A program made the translations under genes and the position numbers. From Novosphingobium sp. (GTDB lineage Bacteria; Pseudomonadota; Alphaproteobacteria; Sphingomonadales; Sphingomonadaceae): a stretch of DNA of 64,000 nucleotides. Under the pieces are notes generated by a model. That model ran no database searches. It had not been told where the DNA came from and was given only the letters and a program-made list of their open reading frames with translations. The stretch is from NCBI RefSeq assembly GCF_027489515.1, contig NZ_JAIXZS010000110.1, forward strand, positions 1 through 64,000. Direction: 5' to 3'. Positions within the stretch are counted from its first letter, which is position 1. Each line of letters starts with the position of its first letter. This document shows positions 52,510 through 61,359 of the stretch, in pieces.

Positions 52510-52536
52510 GGCGTAAAAGGACAGGCAATGGCGTAG
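52510..52536 (-). promoter_or_regulatory. Shared 27-bp element, copy 2 (upstream of trbB)
   Basis: On the minus strand this begins CTACGCCATTGCCTGTC and ends ACGCC; it differs from the hfaA copy (40566-40592) only at three positions. The ACGCC units are again 20 bp apart. It lies 112-138 bp before the trbB ATG. It is probably an operator or activator site; no clear -10 box was found beside it. Confidence 0.55.
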
Positions 52537-52575
52537 CCTGCATCCCTTCCACTGGCGTGATGGACAAGGCGTTCG

Positions 52576-52785
52576 CTACAGGTCGAAGTCTTTCCGCACG
52601 GGGGCGCGATCCTTGATCGGAACCCTCGGTTCGACCCAGTCATCGAACGCAATCAACACACGCTCTTCGTCATCCTGGTTCGGATAGACCCAATGCTCCG
52701 GGAATGATGAAAAGATGAGCATTGTCCCAGCAACCCGACGGACTTGAAATTTGGAAAAAAGAGAAACGAATTCGTTTGGATGAGA
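52576..52785 (-). pseudogene. C-terminal remnant resembling a 2OG-Fe(II) oxygenase
   Basis: This 69-codon frame runs directly on from the LysR stop and reads FQVRRVAGTMLIFSSFPEHW and VYPNQDDEERVLIAFDDWVE. The pattern G-x-L-I-F-S-S-F-P-E-H-x-V-x-P-N...R-x-x-I-A-F-D is the last strands of Fe(II)/2-oxoglutarate dioxygenases, with the distal histidine. The iron-binding HxD part is missing, and no good start exists (ATG only at 52722). It is a leftover at the edge of the inserted block. Confidence 0.45.
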
Positions 52786-53790
52786 TCATGGCGTTTTGGT
52801 CACGCAAAGATCGATATTGACCTTTGCACCATATTGACGCCTCAAGCGGACCAGCAGGCGCTTCAGTGCCGGATTGGGGCTATCAGCATGCCAACAGGCG
52901 AAACTGGTTACATATTCTGGCCCGGTTGCCCCGCTCAGCTCGCGGAAAACTGTCCCCGCATAATGGTCCACCATCATTGGTTCGAGGCAAAGGCAAACCC
53001 CATGACCCGCTCGCACCATTTGGATAACAGCCGATGTGCCGATGTCGTGTACCACAATCCGCGGTGACACTTCGAGGGGAGCAAACCGATCTTCCAGCAA
53101 CTGGCGGATCGCATCGCTTGGATCATAGCCTGAAACCAGAAACGTCTCCCCGGCAAGATCCGGCCACTGCAGCAGGCTCCGATCCGCCAGCGGGTGGGTC
53201 TCGGGCAGGCACAGGATGATGCGCTCATTCCAGAGCGGCGCGTTCAGGCCATGGAAATCGGCAGGATTACCGCGAACGATGGCGAGATCGATGCGACCGC
53301 TCGCCAGGGATTCGAACAATCGGTCATGCGACAATTCGATGGGCAAATGGTGGATATCAGGGTGCAGCGGATCGGGCTCGAACAACAAATGATGGAGATC
53401 GCCGTGCGCGACGGAACCATGATAACCGATCGCGATCTGACCGGCCTTGCCATCGGCAATCCGTCGCACCGCTTCCACCAGGGTATGGAAATCCTGGAGC
53501 AGCTGCGAAATGCGCCGCAGGAATACCCGGCCCGACCGGGTCGGTACGAGCCTGCGCTTGTGCCTTTCGAAAATTGCGCAGCCCAATTGAAACTCGAGGT
53601 CGCGCACCCGCTTGTTGACGGTCTTTGGTAACATGTTGAGCGCGCGGGCAGCTTTCCCGAACGAACCGTGAAGCTCGACCGCCAGGGCGATCTCGAGATG
53701 CACACGCTCGATGCCGGTCCGCACGGATACCGGGTCAAGCAACACTTCGGCTTTGCCATCCGCCTCGATTTCCCGGATGATGTGGAGCAT
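52786..53790 (-). CDS. LysR-family transcriptional regulator
   Basis: This is a 334-residue regulator. The winged helix begins after a short N-terminal extension: VHLEIALAVELHGSFGKAAR, ALNMLPKTVNKRVRDLE, FERHKRRLVPTRSG. The effector domain has KAGQIAIGYHGSVAHGDLHH and VIQMVRAGHGVCLCLEPMMV. The ATG at 53790 has GGAGGGGG 9 bp upstream. It lies between the winged-helix regulator and the trb operon, all leftward, and might control trb; that is inference from position. Confidence 0.85.
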   Translation of the reverse strand: MLHIIREIEADGKAEVLLDPVSVRTGIERVHLEIALAVELHGSFGKAARALNMLPKTVNKRVRDLEFQLGCAIFERHKRRLVPTRSGRVFLRRISQLLQDFHTLVEAVRRIADGKAGQIAIGYHGSVAHGDLHHLLFEPDPLHPDIHHLPIELSHDRLFESLASGRIDLAIVRGNPADFHGLNAPLWNERIILCLPETHPLADRSLLQWPDLAGETFLVSGYDPSDAIRQLLEDRFAPLEVSPRIVVHDIGTSAVIQMVRAGHGVCLCLEPMMVDHYAGTVFRELSGATGPEYVTSFACWHADSPNPALKRLLVRLRRQYGAKVNIDLCVTKTP

Positions 53791-53872
53791 GCCAGTTATC
53801 CCCCTCCAACCCATCGGGGGAGAAGCCGCGAGATTACCCGCATTCTTCCCGTGCCTGGCCGAAGAACGAAGC

Positions 53873-54430
53873 TCATGGACTGGTCACCATTTCCATGATC
53901 TGAGGAATGGCGTCTGACCGTAACCGATAGCTGCGCCTACCGGTCTCGATCATGTCCGCCGGCAAGCCCTGTTCTTCCAGGCCATTGCGCAAATGGCAGA
54001 TATAAACCTTGACGACACGGGGGGATTTGGAGGCGACGCCCGCTGACCTGGCGAGATCCTTCTGGTCGATGAAGACATCCGGCTCCTCGATCATCCGCAG
54101 CAGAATGGCAGCACCCGCGCGGCCGGCCCGATGTATGCGATGATGGATGCGGGCCTTGACCAGATCGCGCCAGCACGCGGAAAATTTGCGGTCGGGATGC
54201 GATAATTGTTCGCCAAAGGCGATGGCAATGTCCTGGATACTGGCGAGGACATCCGCAGAGGGCGGCTGTGTTGTCACGGGCCGCATTTTCTTCTGAAGCG
54301 CGGCAGCCTGCTCCTGCTCGAGCCGGTCAGACAAAAGCGTCTGCGCCAGCGCGAGCGCATCGCTCATCACGCGCAGAAGCTGCTCGATGCGCAGCAATTC
54401 AGCGGAGCCGACATGTTTCCGGGGAGCCAT
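53873..54430 (-). CDS. Winged-helix regulator with an OmpR-type output domain, no receiver
   Basis: This is a 185-residue protein. Residues 1-110 are helical with no recognised domain (MSDALALAQTLLSDRLEQEQ). Residues 115-180 carry an OmpR/PhoB-like winged helix: DVFIDQKDLARSAGVASKSP, RVVKVYICHLRNGLEEQGLP, ETGRRSYRLRSD. The VKVYICHLRNGL recognition helix is typical of response regulators, but there is no receiver domain. The ATG at 54430 has GGGGAG upstream. It is the last gene of the Tol-Pal-like run and a candidate regulator of the block. Confidence 0.65.
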   Translation of the reverse strand: MAPRKHVGSAELLRIEQLLRVMSDALALAQTLLSDRLEQEQAAALQKKMRPVTTQPPSADVLASIQDIAIAFGEQLSHPDRKFSACWRDLVKARIHHRIHRAGRAGAAILLRMIEEPDVFIDQKDLARSAGVASKSPRVVKVYICHLRNGLEEQGLPADMIETGRRSYRLRSDAIPQIMEMVTSP

Positions 54431-54431
54431 T

Positions 54432-54881
54432 CTATCTCCCCTCATGCTGGCAGAGAGTGGCCGACGCATTTGCCGGGACGTCGATTGCGCCTGGGCGCGT
54501 GAAAGCACCGCCTGTCACCAGCGCGGTCGCGATCACGGCGGTGCCGAGAAACTGGAGCAAAAGGAGGGCGATGATGAGCCGGCTTCTCGCGGACCGCATG
54601 TCGCGCGCACGCCGTTTCGATACTTCGAGTTCGATCGTGATCCTGGTCATCAATAGGCTGGCCTCGTCGCTTTGACGCCGATGCCTTTGATCGAGGCGCG
54701 CAAGACACGCTTCGACGAGCGCGCGGATGTCCTGGCTCACCACATCGCGCGTGGCACGGGCATCATCGGCCAGGGCATCGGCGATGAGTTGCTCCGTCCG
54801 CGCGGGCGGCACGCCGGCGGCAGCGAGCAGGCGCCCCAGCGCCGCATACCGATCGACCGCAGCCGACAAGGAGGCGGGCAT
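54432..54881 (-). CDS. Single-pass membrane protein of unknown function
   Basis: This is a 149-residue protein: a helical cytoplasmic part (RTEQLIADALADDARATRDV, ASLLMTRITIELEVSKRRAR), one membrane helix near the C-terminus (LIIALLLLQFLGTAVIATAL) and a short outer tail with one cysteine. The ATG at 54881 lies 5 bp after the CHAP gene stop. Its stop is 1 bp from the winged-helix regulator start, so the two are coupled. No family was recognised; it could be a membrane signal carrier for that regulator. Confidence 0.6.
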   Translation of the reverse strand: MPASLSAAVDRYAALGRLLAAAGVPPARTEQLIADALADDARATRDVVSQDIRALVEACLARLDQRHRRQSDEASLLMTRITIELEVSKRRARDMRSARSRLIIALLLLQFLGTAVIATALVTGGAFTRPGAIDVPANASATLCQHEGR

Positions 54882-54886
54882 ATCCG

Positions 54887-55702
54887 TCACGGCGTTGCCA
54901 AATCGCGCCACACCAGCGGCGCGACGCCCTGTTGGAGGACAGGACGCGCGGCGCCACGTCCGAGGCCGGAGACCCGACGTCGCAATCCATCGCGGCTGTC
55001 CGGCCCCGGGGCGCCCGCTTTGAACGCGCGTGGCCGGATGGATGCGACCTCGCGATCATAGGCCGCTTCCTTCATCAGGCGGGCGATGATGGCGCCAATG
55101 GGATCATCTGATCGGCTGACCAGCATGCGTCTTGCAAGGGGCCGAACGCGCCGGTTGTAGATGAAGCCCTGGACCGGCCATGCGGTCGAGCCAAGGCGCT
55201 GCGTCGGTGCGAACCAGACACGGACTGCGCTCCAGTCATTGTCAGGCGAAGCGTCGATGGCCGGCACATCATTCTCGATCCATCCGCGCACACCGCCCAA
55301 CGGAGACCAATTGGCATGACGCAGCAGGACGGTGCGTCGGTCGATGATGCGACTGACCACGGCGACATGGCCCAGTTTCATGGGGCCGTAAGGCGCAAAA
55401 GCCATGACCGCGCCCACTTCGGGCCGATCGCCGCGTTCGTACTGCCCTTCAGCCTGCTCCCACCAGGTCAACGCATCGCCGAAAATGGCGATGCCGCTGA
55501 CCCGGCGGGCATAGGGGACGCATTGCAGGCCCGGGCTCTCAACCGTACCGTCGAGCGGCGAGGCTGGTAAGGCAAGAGTCTGTGCCATAAGCGGCATCGC
55601 CGGGATCGCCGCGAGAACCATGGCGACGCCTCTCCAAAGCGCGACACGCGCCATCCCTCGCGCCACCACCGGGAGCGTTGCAGGGCGGCTCAGCTCGCGC
55701 AT
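54887..55702 (-). CDS. CHAP-domain peptidoglycan hydrolase, exported
   Basis: This 271-residue protein has an N-terminal hydrophobic leader (VALWRGVAMVLAAIPAMPLMAQ). The CHAP domain spans about residues 55-160: GLQCVPYARRVSGI holds the catalytic cysteine, PEVGAVMAFAPYGPMKLGHV the histidine, VLLRHANWSP the third polar residue. The C-terminal third is basic and unlike known domains. CHAP enzymes cut peptidoglycan. The gene overlaps the CpoB-like gene by 13 bp. Beside T4SS genes it could serve as a wall-opening enzyme like VirB1. Confidence 0.75.
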   Translation of the reverse strand: MRELSRPATLPVVARGMARVALWRGVAMVLAAIPAMPLMAQTLALPASPLDGTVESPGLQCVPYARRVSGIAIFGDALTWWEQAEGQYERGDRPEVGAVMAFAPYGPMKLGHVAVVSRIIDRRTVLLRHANWSPLGGVRGWIENDVPAIDASPDNDWSAVRVWFAPTQRLGSTAWPVQGFIYNRRVRPLARRMLVSRSDDPIGAIIARLMKEAAYDREVASIRPRAFKAGAPGPDSRDGLRRRVSGLGRGAARPVLQQGVAPLVWRDLATP

Positions 55703-56553
55703 TTGAGCGTGAGACGGCGGGCGAGCAGATCGGAACGCTGCTCGTTGGTGAGGCTGGCGCCGTGCACGGCTTCAATCTCGCCATAGACATCGCAGGCCTG
55801 GGCCTGACTGGCCGGCCCCATAGCGGCAAGCGCCTGACCCAGCGCGAAGAGATTGGCAATGGCGAACGGTGCGGCGGGCACTTTCTCGTAAAGGTCGAGG
55901 AATATTTGCGCGGCCTGGGCATGTTTGCCCTGCCCCTCGAACGCCTCCCCAAGATGAAATCGGGCTTCGGGCACATTGGGGGCGTCCGGATAGCTGGCAA
56001 TATAATTGTCGAATGTGAGTTCAGCCTGGGGCCAATCCTGCCGGGCCGCATAGTCGAGCGCCTGCTGGAATTGATCTTCCGCGGTCGGCGTCTTCGCCGG
56101 AGCCGTAACGGGAGGAGGCCCGGCGGGCACCTGCGTACCATTTGCCCCGAGGACTTGAGGGATGGCGGCCTGACGCTCGATCGCATCGATCCGGGCTTCG
56201 ATATCCGCCTTGATGCCGCCCATCTGGGTAAGCGCAGCGGTCAGCGCGTGATGATCCTGTTCCTGCCCCGAGACCAGGCCGGCGACCGCCCGCTCGATTG
56301 CCGCAAGCCTGCGATCAAGCTGCGCGAGCGCATCGGCCGACAGCGAACGCTCGCGGTCGATCTGCTGAGTGGGCGCCGGAACGGGAGGCGCATGCCCCTG
56401 TATCTGACGCACCGCCTGTTCAACGTGGCTCAGTCTCTGCTCGATGCCGCCCAGGCTCTGTGCCTGCGTGGTGCCTGCGCAAACGAGAGGCAAGGCGATC
56501 CCGACAGCAAGGCGACCGCAACGACGCAAGCGGGGGAGTGAGCCCAGCGCCAT
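55690..56553 (-). CDS. CpoB/YbgF-like Tol-Pal system protein
   Basis: This 287-residue periplasmic protein has a signal peptide (VGIALPLVCAGTTQAQS), an N-terminal coiled coil (LGGIEQRLSHVEQAVRQIQG), a Pro-rich linker, and a C-terminal TPR domain beginning AEDQFQQALDYAARQDWPQA and YIASYPDAPNVPEARFHLGE, the CpoB/YbgF layout. CpoB couples Tol-Pal with wall synthesis at division. It sits 0-1 bp from the ompW stop. Confidence 0.82.
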   Translation of the reverse strand: MALGSLPRLRRCGRLAVGIALPLVCAGTTQAQSLGGIEQRLSHVEQAVRQIQGHAPPVPAPTQQIDRERSLSADALAQLDRRLAAIERAVAGLVSGQEQDHHALTAALTQMGGIKADIEARIDAIERQAAIPQVLGANGTQVPAGPPPVTAPAKTPTAEDQFQQALDYAARQDWPQAELTFDNYIASYPDAPNVPEARFHLGEAFEGQGKHAQAAQIFLDLYEKVPAAPFAIANLFALGQALAAMGPASQAQACDVYGEIEAVHGASLTNEQRSDLLARRLTLKCAS

Positions 56554-57242
56554 CAGAAGCGGAACCCCACACCGGCGCCGAGAACGATCGAGCGCATCCT
56601 GTGCGAGACAGTCTGGCTGTCGCTTCCCTGTTCGAGCGTCAGTTTGGTATTGGCGCCCAGATATTTGGCGTCGAGATTGATGTAGAACTGGTCGTCAATC
56701 GGAATGTCCGCACCGATCTGCGCGACCGGCGCGAGCGCGCCCTTGAGGCTTGCCGAATAGGAGATGGGCGGAAACACATGACGGTCGGTGAGGATCTCAC
56801 CAGCTTTTTCGCTGTAGAAATTCGCATAGGACAAGCCGATTCCGACATAGGGGCGCAGCGTCTTGCTGTCCGGCATCGGATGATATTGCAGCATCGCCGT
56901 CGGGGTGATCACGCCCGCCGACACAAGACTGCGTCCCTTGCTATCCTCGAGATCATAAGGTGCGCCGCCAAGCGTCAGTTCGGCGGCGAGATGCCTGGTC
57001 ATGAAGAACGTCAGGCTCGCCTCACCGCTAACCGCGCCACGCGCCCTTGTGGTGACCGGCGCATCCCCGACATCGACCGTGACCGCGCTGCTCCCCGTGC
57101 GCAGCGCATAGCCGCCCCGGATCTTGATCAGGATATCGCCGGGCGCGGCCATGGCGGGAGAGGTCATGGCAACCCCTGCGATCACAGCCATCGCCGTGGC
57201 GAGGGCCTTGCTGTGCTGGCGCATCTGTTTGTCCTTCTTCAT
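56553..57242 (-). CDS. OmpW-family outer-membrane protein
   Basis: This is a 229-residue small beta-barrel: signal peptide cut near SPAMAAPGD, DILIKIRGGYAL, FFMTRHLAAELTLGGAPYDL, MLQYHPMPDSKTLRPYVGIG, INLDAKYLGANTKL, and a terminal phenylalanine (GAGVGFRF). OmpW barrels form narrow hydrophobic channels. It overlaps pal by 4 bp. OmpW between pal and cpoB is not part of the usual tol operon. Confidence 0.88.
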   Translation of the reverse strand: MKKDKQMRQHSKALATAMAVIAGVAMTSPAMAAPGDILIKIRGGYALRTGSSAVTVDVGDAPVTTRARGAVSGEASLTFFMTRHLAAELTLGGAPYDLEDSKGRSLVSAGVITPTAMLQYHPMPDSKTLRPYVGIGLSYANFYSEKAGEILTDRHVFPPISYSASLKGALAPVAQIGADIPIDDQFYINLDAKYLGANTKLTLEQGSDSQTVSHRMRSIVLGAGVGFRF

Positions 57243-57832
57243 CTGGAGGGCGTTGCTGGAAGACCGACCAGTACCGTCTCACCACGGCGGTTCCGGCTCT
57301 GGCTGGCCTCATCGCTGCCGGTCGCTGCCGGCCGTTCCTTGCCGAACGAGGTCGGCAGCAGGCGATCCGCCGCGACGCCATGGGCGGTGAGGTAGAATTT
57401 CATGGCAGCGGCACGGCGCTCCCCGAGCGCGAATTGCTGCTCGCGCGTCGCGAGTTCATCGGCATGCCCCTGAAGCGAAGCGCGAACCTCGGGGTGGAGC
57501 ACCAGCCATTGCGCCTGACGATCAAGAATCGCGCGCGCCGCGAGATCAAGTTCCGCGCTGTTTCGCGCAAAGAGGATGCGCGTCGAGCCCGCGAACGTCT
57601 CGAAATCCTCGAGCATCGCGGGATGGTCGGCATCGCGAGAGACGGCCGGTTGCAGCGCATTGGCGGGCGGTCCGGCATCAGCAGGCTGCTGCATGTCGAA
57701 CAGCGGCGGCGGGATCAGCGACTGGGTCGGCCGCTGACACCCGGCCACCAGGACCGGCAGGCCAAGCGCCAGGAGCCAGCGCAACCGCAGATCAGGGAGG
57801 CGCCAAAGGCGGTGATGAGGGAGCCGCGTCAT
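57239..57832 (-). CDS. Pal-like OmpA-family lipoprotein
   Basis: This 197-residue protein has the lipobox LPVLVAGCQRP (about residue 32). The OmpA/Pal domain follows: ILFARNSAELDLAARAILDR, VRASLQGHADELATREQQFA, LGERRAAAMKFYLTAHGVAA, LLPTSFGKERPAATG, RNRRGETVLVG. Asp (in HADE) and Arg (in GERR) needed for peptidoglycan binding are kept. It overlaps tolB by 4 bp. It is the outer-membrane end of the Tol-Pal bridge. Confidence 0.85.
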   Translation of the reverse strand: MTRLPHHRLWRLPDLRLRWLLALGLPVLVAGCQRPTQSLIPPPLFDMQQPADAGPPANALQPAVSRDADHPAMLEDFETFAGSTRILFARNSAELDLAARAILDRQAQWLVLHPEVRASLQGHADELATREQQFALGERRAAAMKFYLTAHGVAADRLLPTSFGKERPAATGSDEASQSRNRRGETVLVGLPATPSR

Positions 57833-59142
57833 GGGCGTTTCCCCGACCATGCGGGCTCCGAGGCTGACCAGGGGGTCGCGATGCGACGCACGACCTTTCC
57901 GGTGAGGTCGGTCATCCAGATGGCCGGCAGAGCCGCGCCGGACACTGTGCGCTGGAACATGAGAGCGCGCCCACTGACGCCCCAGCTCGGATCCTCGTCG
58001 CGCGCACCATCGGTGATGATGCGCTCTTTCGAGCCATCGGGTTTCATGATGCCGATGCGCAGGCGGTCGCCGTCGATCTGGGTGAATGCAATGAGATCTC
58101 CTTGCGGGCTCCACGCAGGCGAAGCATGAGCGCCCTTCCCGAAGCTGATCCGCATCTGGTCGCTGCCATCGGGCGCCATTCGGTAGATCTGTGGCTGGCC
58201 GGAGCGGTCGGATTCGAAGACGATCGAGGCGCCATCCGGTGCGAAGCAGGGGCTGGTGTCCGCGCCTGGCGCGCTGGTCAGCTGGCGTGTCGTCCCGCTG
58301 GCGAGATCAAGCAGGTAGATGTCGGCGTCGCCGTCGCGCGCCAGCGAGAAGATGACCGAGCGGCCATCGGGCGAAAAGCGTGCGGCAGACGGCACGCCTT
58401 CCGGAAGCTTGAGAGATGCCATTTGCCCCGTGTCGAGATTGGCGAGCACCAACACCGCGCGCCCGTCATCGAAAGACAGATAGAGGATACGGCGACTGCC
58501 CGGCGCGTAACGCGGCATGGCGACGAGTTCGCGCCCTTGCGTCAGGTCGGAGGGGTTCGCGCCATCATAGTCCATCGACACCAGACGCACGGCCTGTCCA
58601 GGCGCTTCCCCTTTCTGGGCGACCACGAGCAACCGGGTATCGAAATGCCCCGGATCGCCGGTCGTCGCCGAGAAGACCAGATCGGCGCAGCGATGCGCCG
58701 CGCGGCGCCATTGGGCGACGGGCACCGTGATACGCTGCGAAGCCTCGATGCGGGCGCCGAACACATCGTACAAGGCGCAATCATAGCTGAGGAGATCGTT
58801 GCCGGCCGGTCGAACGCGGCCCAGCACGAGGGCCTGCGCCCCGGCGCGCGCAAAGGGAGCTAGCCCGGTTTCCGTTGAGGCGGAATATCGCCCTTCGACA
58901 CCGAGCAAGTGATAGAGACCCGTCGAGAGCAGATCGGCGCGAACCACCTCCGCCAGGGCGGTCCCGGCATCCGTTCCTTCACCGACTCCCGCGATCGGCC
59001 CGGTCAGCAGATCGGGAATGGCAATCAGCAGGGGCGAGGCTACGCCCTGGGTGATATCGACGTGCAGCGGTCCTTCCGCCAAGGCGGGACGCCCGGCCAT
59101 CAGGCACAATAACAATACCGCCGGGGCTAATGATTTCCTCAT
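57829..59142 (-). CDS. tolB: TolB-like periplasmic beta-propeller protein
   Basis: This 437-residue protein has a signal peptide (SLAPAVLLLCLMAGRPALA), the TolB N-domain, and a C-terminal propeller with repeats SPDGRSVIFSLARDGDADIY, APDGASIVFESDRSGQPQIY and SPQGDLIAFTQIDGDRLRIG. It relays force between TolA and Pal. It overlaps tolA and pal by 4 bp each. The ATG at 59142 is chosen for the signal peptide. Confidence 0.88.
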   Translation of the reverse strand: MRKSLAPAVLLLCLMAGRPALAEGPLHVDITQGVASPLLIAIPDLLTGPIAGVGEGTDAGTALAEVVRADLLSTGLYHLLGVEGRYSASTETGLAPFARAGAQALVLGRVRPAGNDLLSYDCALYDVFGARIEASQRITVPVAQWRRAAHRCADLVFSATTGDPGHFDTRLLVVAQKGEAPGQAVRLVSMDYDGANPSDLTQGRELVAMPRYAPGSRRILYLSFDDGRAVLVLANLDTGQMASLKLPEGVPSAARFSPDGRSVIFSLARDGDADIYLLDLASGTTRQLTSAPGADTSPCFAPDGASIVFESDRSGQPQIYRMAPDGSDQMRISFGKGAHASPAWSPQGDLIAFTQIDGDRLRIGIMKPDGSKERIITDGARDEDPSWGVSGRALMFQRTVSGAALPAIWMTDLTGKVVRRIATPWSASEPAWSGKRP

Positions 59143-60098
59143 CCTATGTCTCTCGGATCGAAATTGAGTTCGACATCTGCCCATGCCTCGTAGAGTTCGG
59201 CCGGGAGCTTGAGTGGGGCACAACGCAGGATCGCGCGGCGAACGCTTCCCGCCAGTGCGTTGGCATAAGCGCCGTTGACGGTGGTGAGGCCCGTTGTGCG
59301 CGAAACGGCAGGCAGGCCGGTTACACCGCCATCACGCCCCAGCCTGATGCGCATGAGAACGGTGACATGGCCGCTGGTCTCCTCGGCCGATGGCGGGTTC
59401 CAGCAAGGGGTGACCTGCGCGCGGATCATCTCGGCAAGGTTTGTCCGTTGGCGAACGGTGAGGCCGGCGACGCCCTTGGGAACCGCTTGTCCGATCGCTG
59501 ATCCGATCGCGGCGGAATTGAGCCGCGGACGCGGCGCCGGGCTGTTGGCCGCTCCGAGCGATCGGGCAAGCGCAGCAGTATCGAGCCGTCTTGGAGCGGG
59601 AGCGGGCGCCACCGGCTTTGTCGCGACCACGGGGGCGGACATGGGTGCTGGCGCGACCGGCTGAGCGACCGCGGGCGATGCGGCGATCGTTTCGACTGGC
59701 GGCTGCGGCGCGATGCGTGCCGGAGGCGCCGGCGCCGGCGCGAGCGCAGGCACGGGCGGAGGGCTTGGCGGGGCTGGCAAGCGTGAGGGAACAGGTGCCG
59801 CCACACGCTCCTGAATGGGAGCCGCGTGCGCTGAGGGCACAGGCTTTGATGCCACCGGCACCGGCGCAGCGACGGCTTCATGGCTGGCGTCGTCGCGTGA
59901 TGAGGTGTCAACCTCGTCCTGCGGCGGCGATAGGGCAGGATCGGGAAGCGGCATGGCATGATCGAGATCGACGACCTCGATCGCCATGCCGGGCGGCGGC
60001 GGCACGACATCGCGGACATGCAGGCTCACCATCGACAGCAGGGCGAGCAGGCCCAGGTGCAGTAGAAGTGAAAGGACCGGGGACAGGCGATCGCTCAC
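59139..60098 (-). CDS. tolA: TolA/TonB-like energy transducer
   Basis: This is a 319-residue protein with one N-terminal helix (SPVLSLLLHLGLLALLSMVS), a long Pro/Ala/Val-rich periplasmic stalk (about residues 35-180) and a C-terminal TolA domain with MIRAQVTPCWNPPSAEETSG, VTVLMRIRLGRDGGVTG, AYANALAGSVRRAILRCAPL and WADVELNFDP, which is TolA-type more than TonB-type. It transmits proton-motive force from TolQR. It overlaps tolR and tolB by 4 bp each. Confidence 0.85.
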   Translation of the reverse strand: MSDRLSPVLSLLLHLGLLALLSMVSLHVRDVVPPPPGMAIEVVDLDHAMPLPDPALSPPQDEVDTSSRDDASHEAVAAPVPVASKPVPSAHAAPIQERVAAPVPSRLPAPPSPPPVPALAPAPAPPARIAPQPPVETIAASPAVAQPVAPAPMSAPVVATKPVAPAPAPRRLDTAALARSLGAANSPAPRPRLNSAAIGSAIGQAVPKGVAGLTVRQRTNLAEMIRAQVTPCWNPPSAEETSGHVTVLMRIRLGRDGGVTGLPAVSRTTGLTTVNGAYANALAGSVRRAILRCAPLKLPAELYEAWADVELNFDPRDIG

Positions 60099-60571
60099 GG
60101 CGCGGCCCGCTCCTCGGGCAGTTCGTGCGCATCCGACAGGAAGGCGACTTTCGTGAAGCCTGCAGCAGCGATCTCGGCAACGAACTGCATCACCGTGCCA
60201 TAGGCAATGGTGCGATCGGCGCGGACAAAGATGCGCAGCTGCGCGGGATCGCCCGATTCTTGTGCCAGCCCTCGCAGCGTCGATCCAAGCGCTTCGCGCG
60301 CAACCGGCGCGTCGCCGATGAAGACGGTGCCGACAGCGTCGATGGTGATGACCAGCGGCTTCTGGTCCGACGCCAGTTCACGGGTCCGCGCCTGGGGGAG
60401 ATCGACCTTGACGCCGGTCGCGACAAGCGGGGCTGTGATCATGAAGATCACCAGCAGGACAAGCATGACATCGACGAGCGGCGTGACGTTGATCTCGCTG
60501 AGGAGCGGTGGGGCAGCGCGACCGCCCCTGCCTGTGTGACCGCCGAACGGTCCGTTGGGGATCAATGCCAT
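60095..60571 (-). CDS. tolR: TolR/ExbD-like proton-channel component
   Basis: This is a 158-residue protein: LLSEINVTPLVDVMLVLLVI carries the essential transmembrane aspartate, followed by the periplasmic ExbD/TolR domain (LVITIDAVGTVFIGDAPVAR, IFVRADRTIAYGTVMQFVAE). The ATG at 60571 follows AAGGA; longer starts are possible. It works with TolQ to harness the proton gradient. It overlaps tolA by 4 bp. Confidence 0.9.
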   Translation of the reverse strand: MALIPNGPFGGHTGRGGRAAPPLLSEINVTPLVDVMLVLLVIFMITAPLVATGVKVDLPQARTRELASDQKPLVITIDAVGTVFIGDAPVAREALGSTLRGLAQESGDPAQLRIFVRADRTIAYGTVMQFVAEIAAAGFTKVAFLSDAHELPEERAAP

Positions 60572-60638
60572 CGGCGCGATCCTTTCCATGCTGCTGTTCC
60601 ATGGCTTTGGGTCGCGAGACGGAAAAGCGCGCGCGGCA

Positions 60639-61325
<687 letters not shown>

Positions 61326-61359
61326 GAAGTAGTCCCCTTCGTCTGCGCCGCAGGATGGT

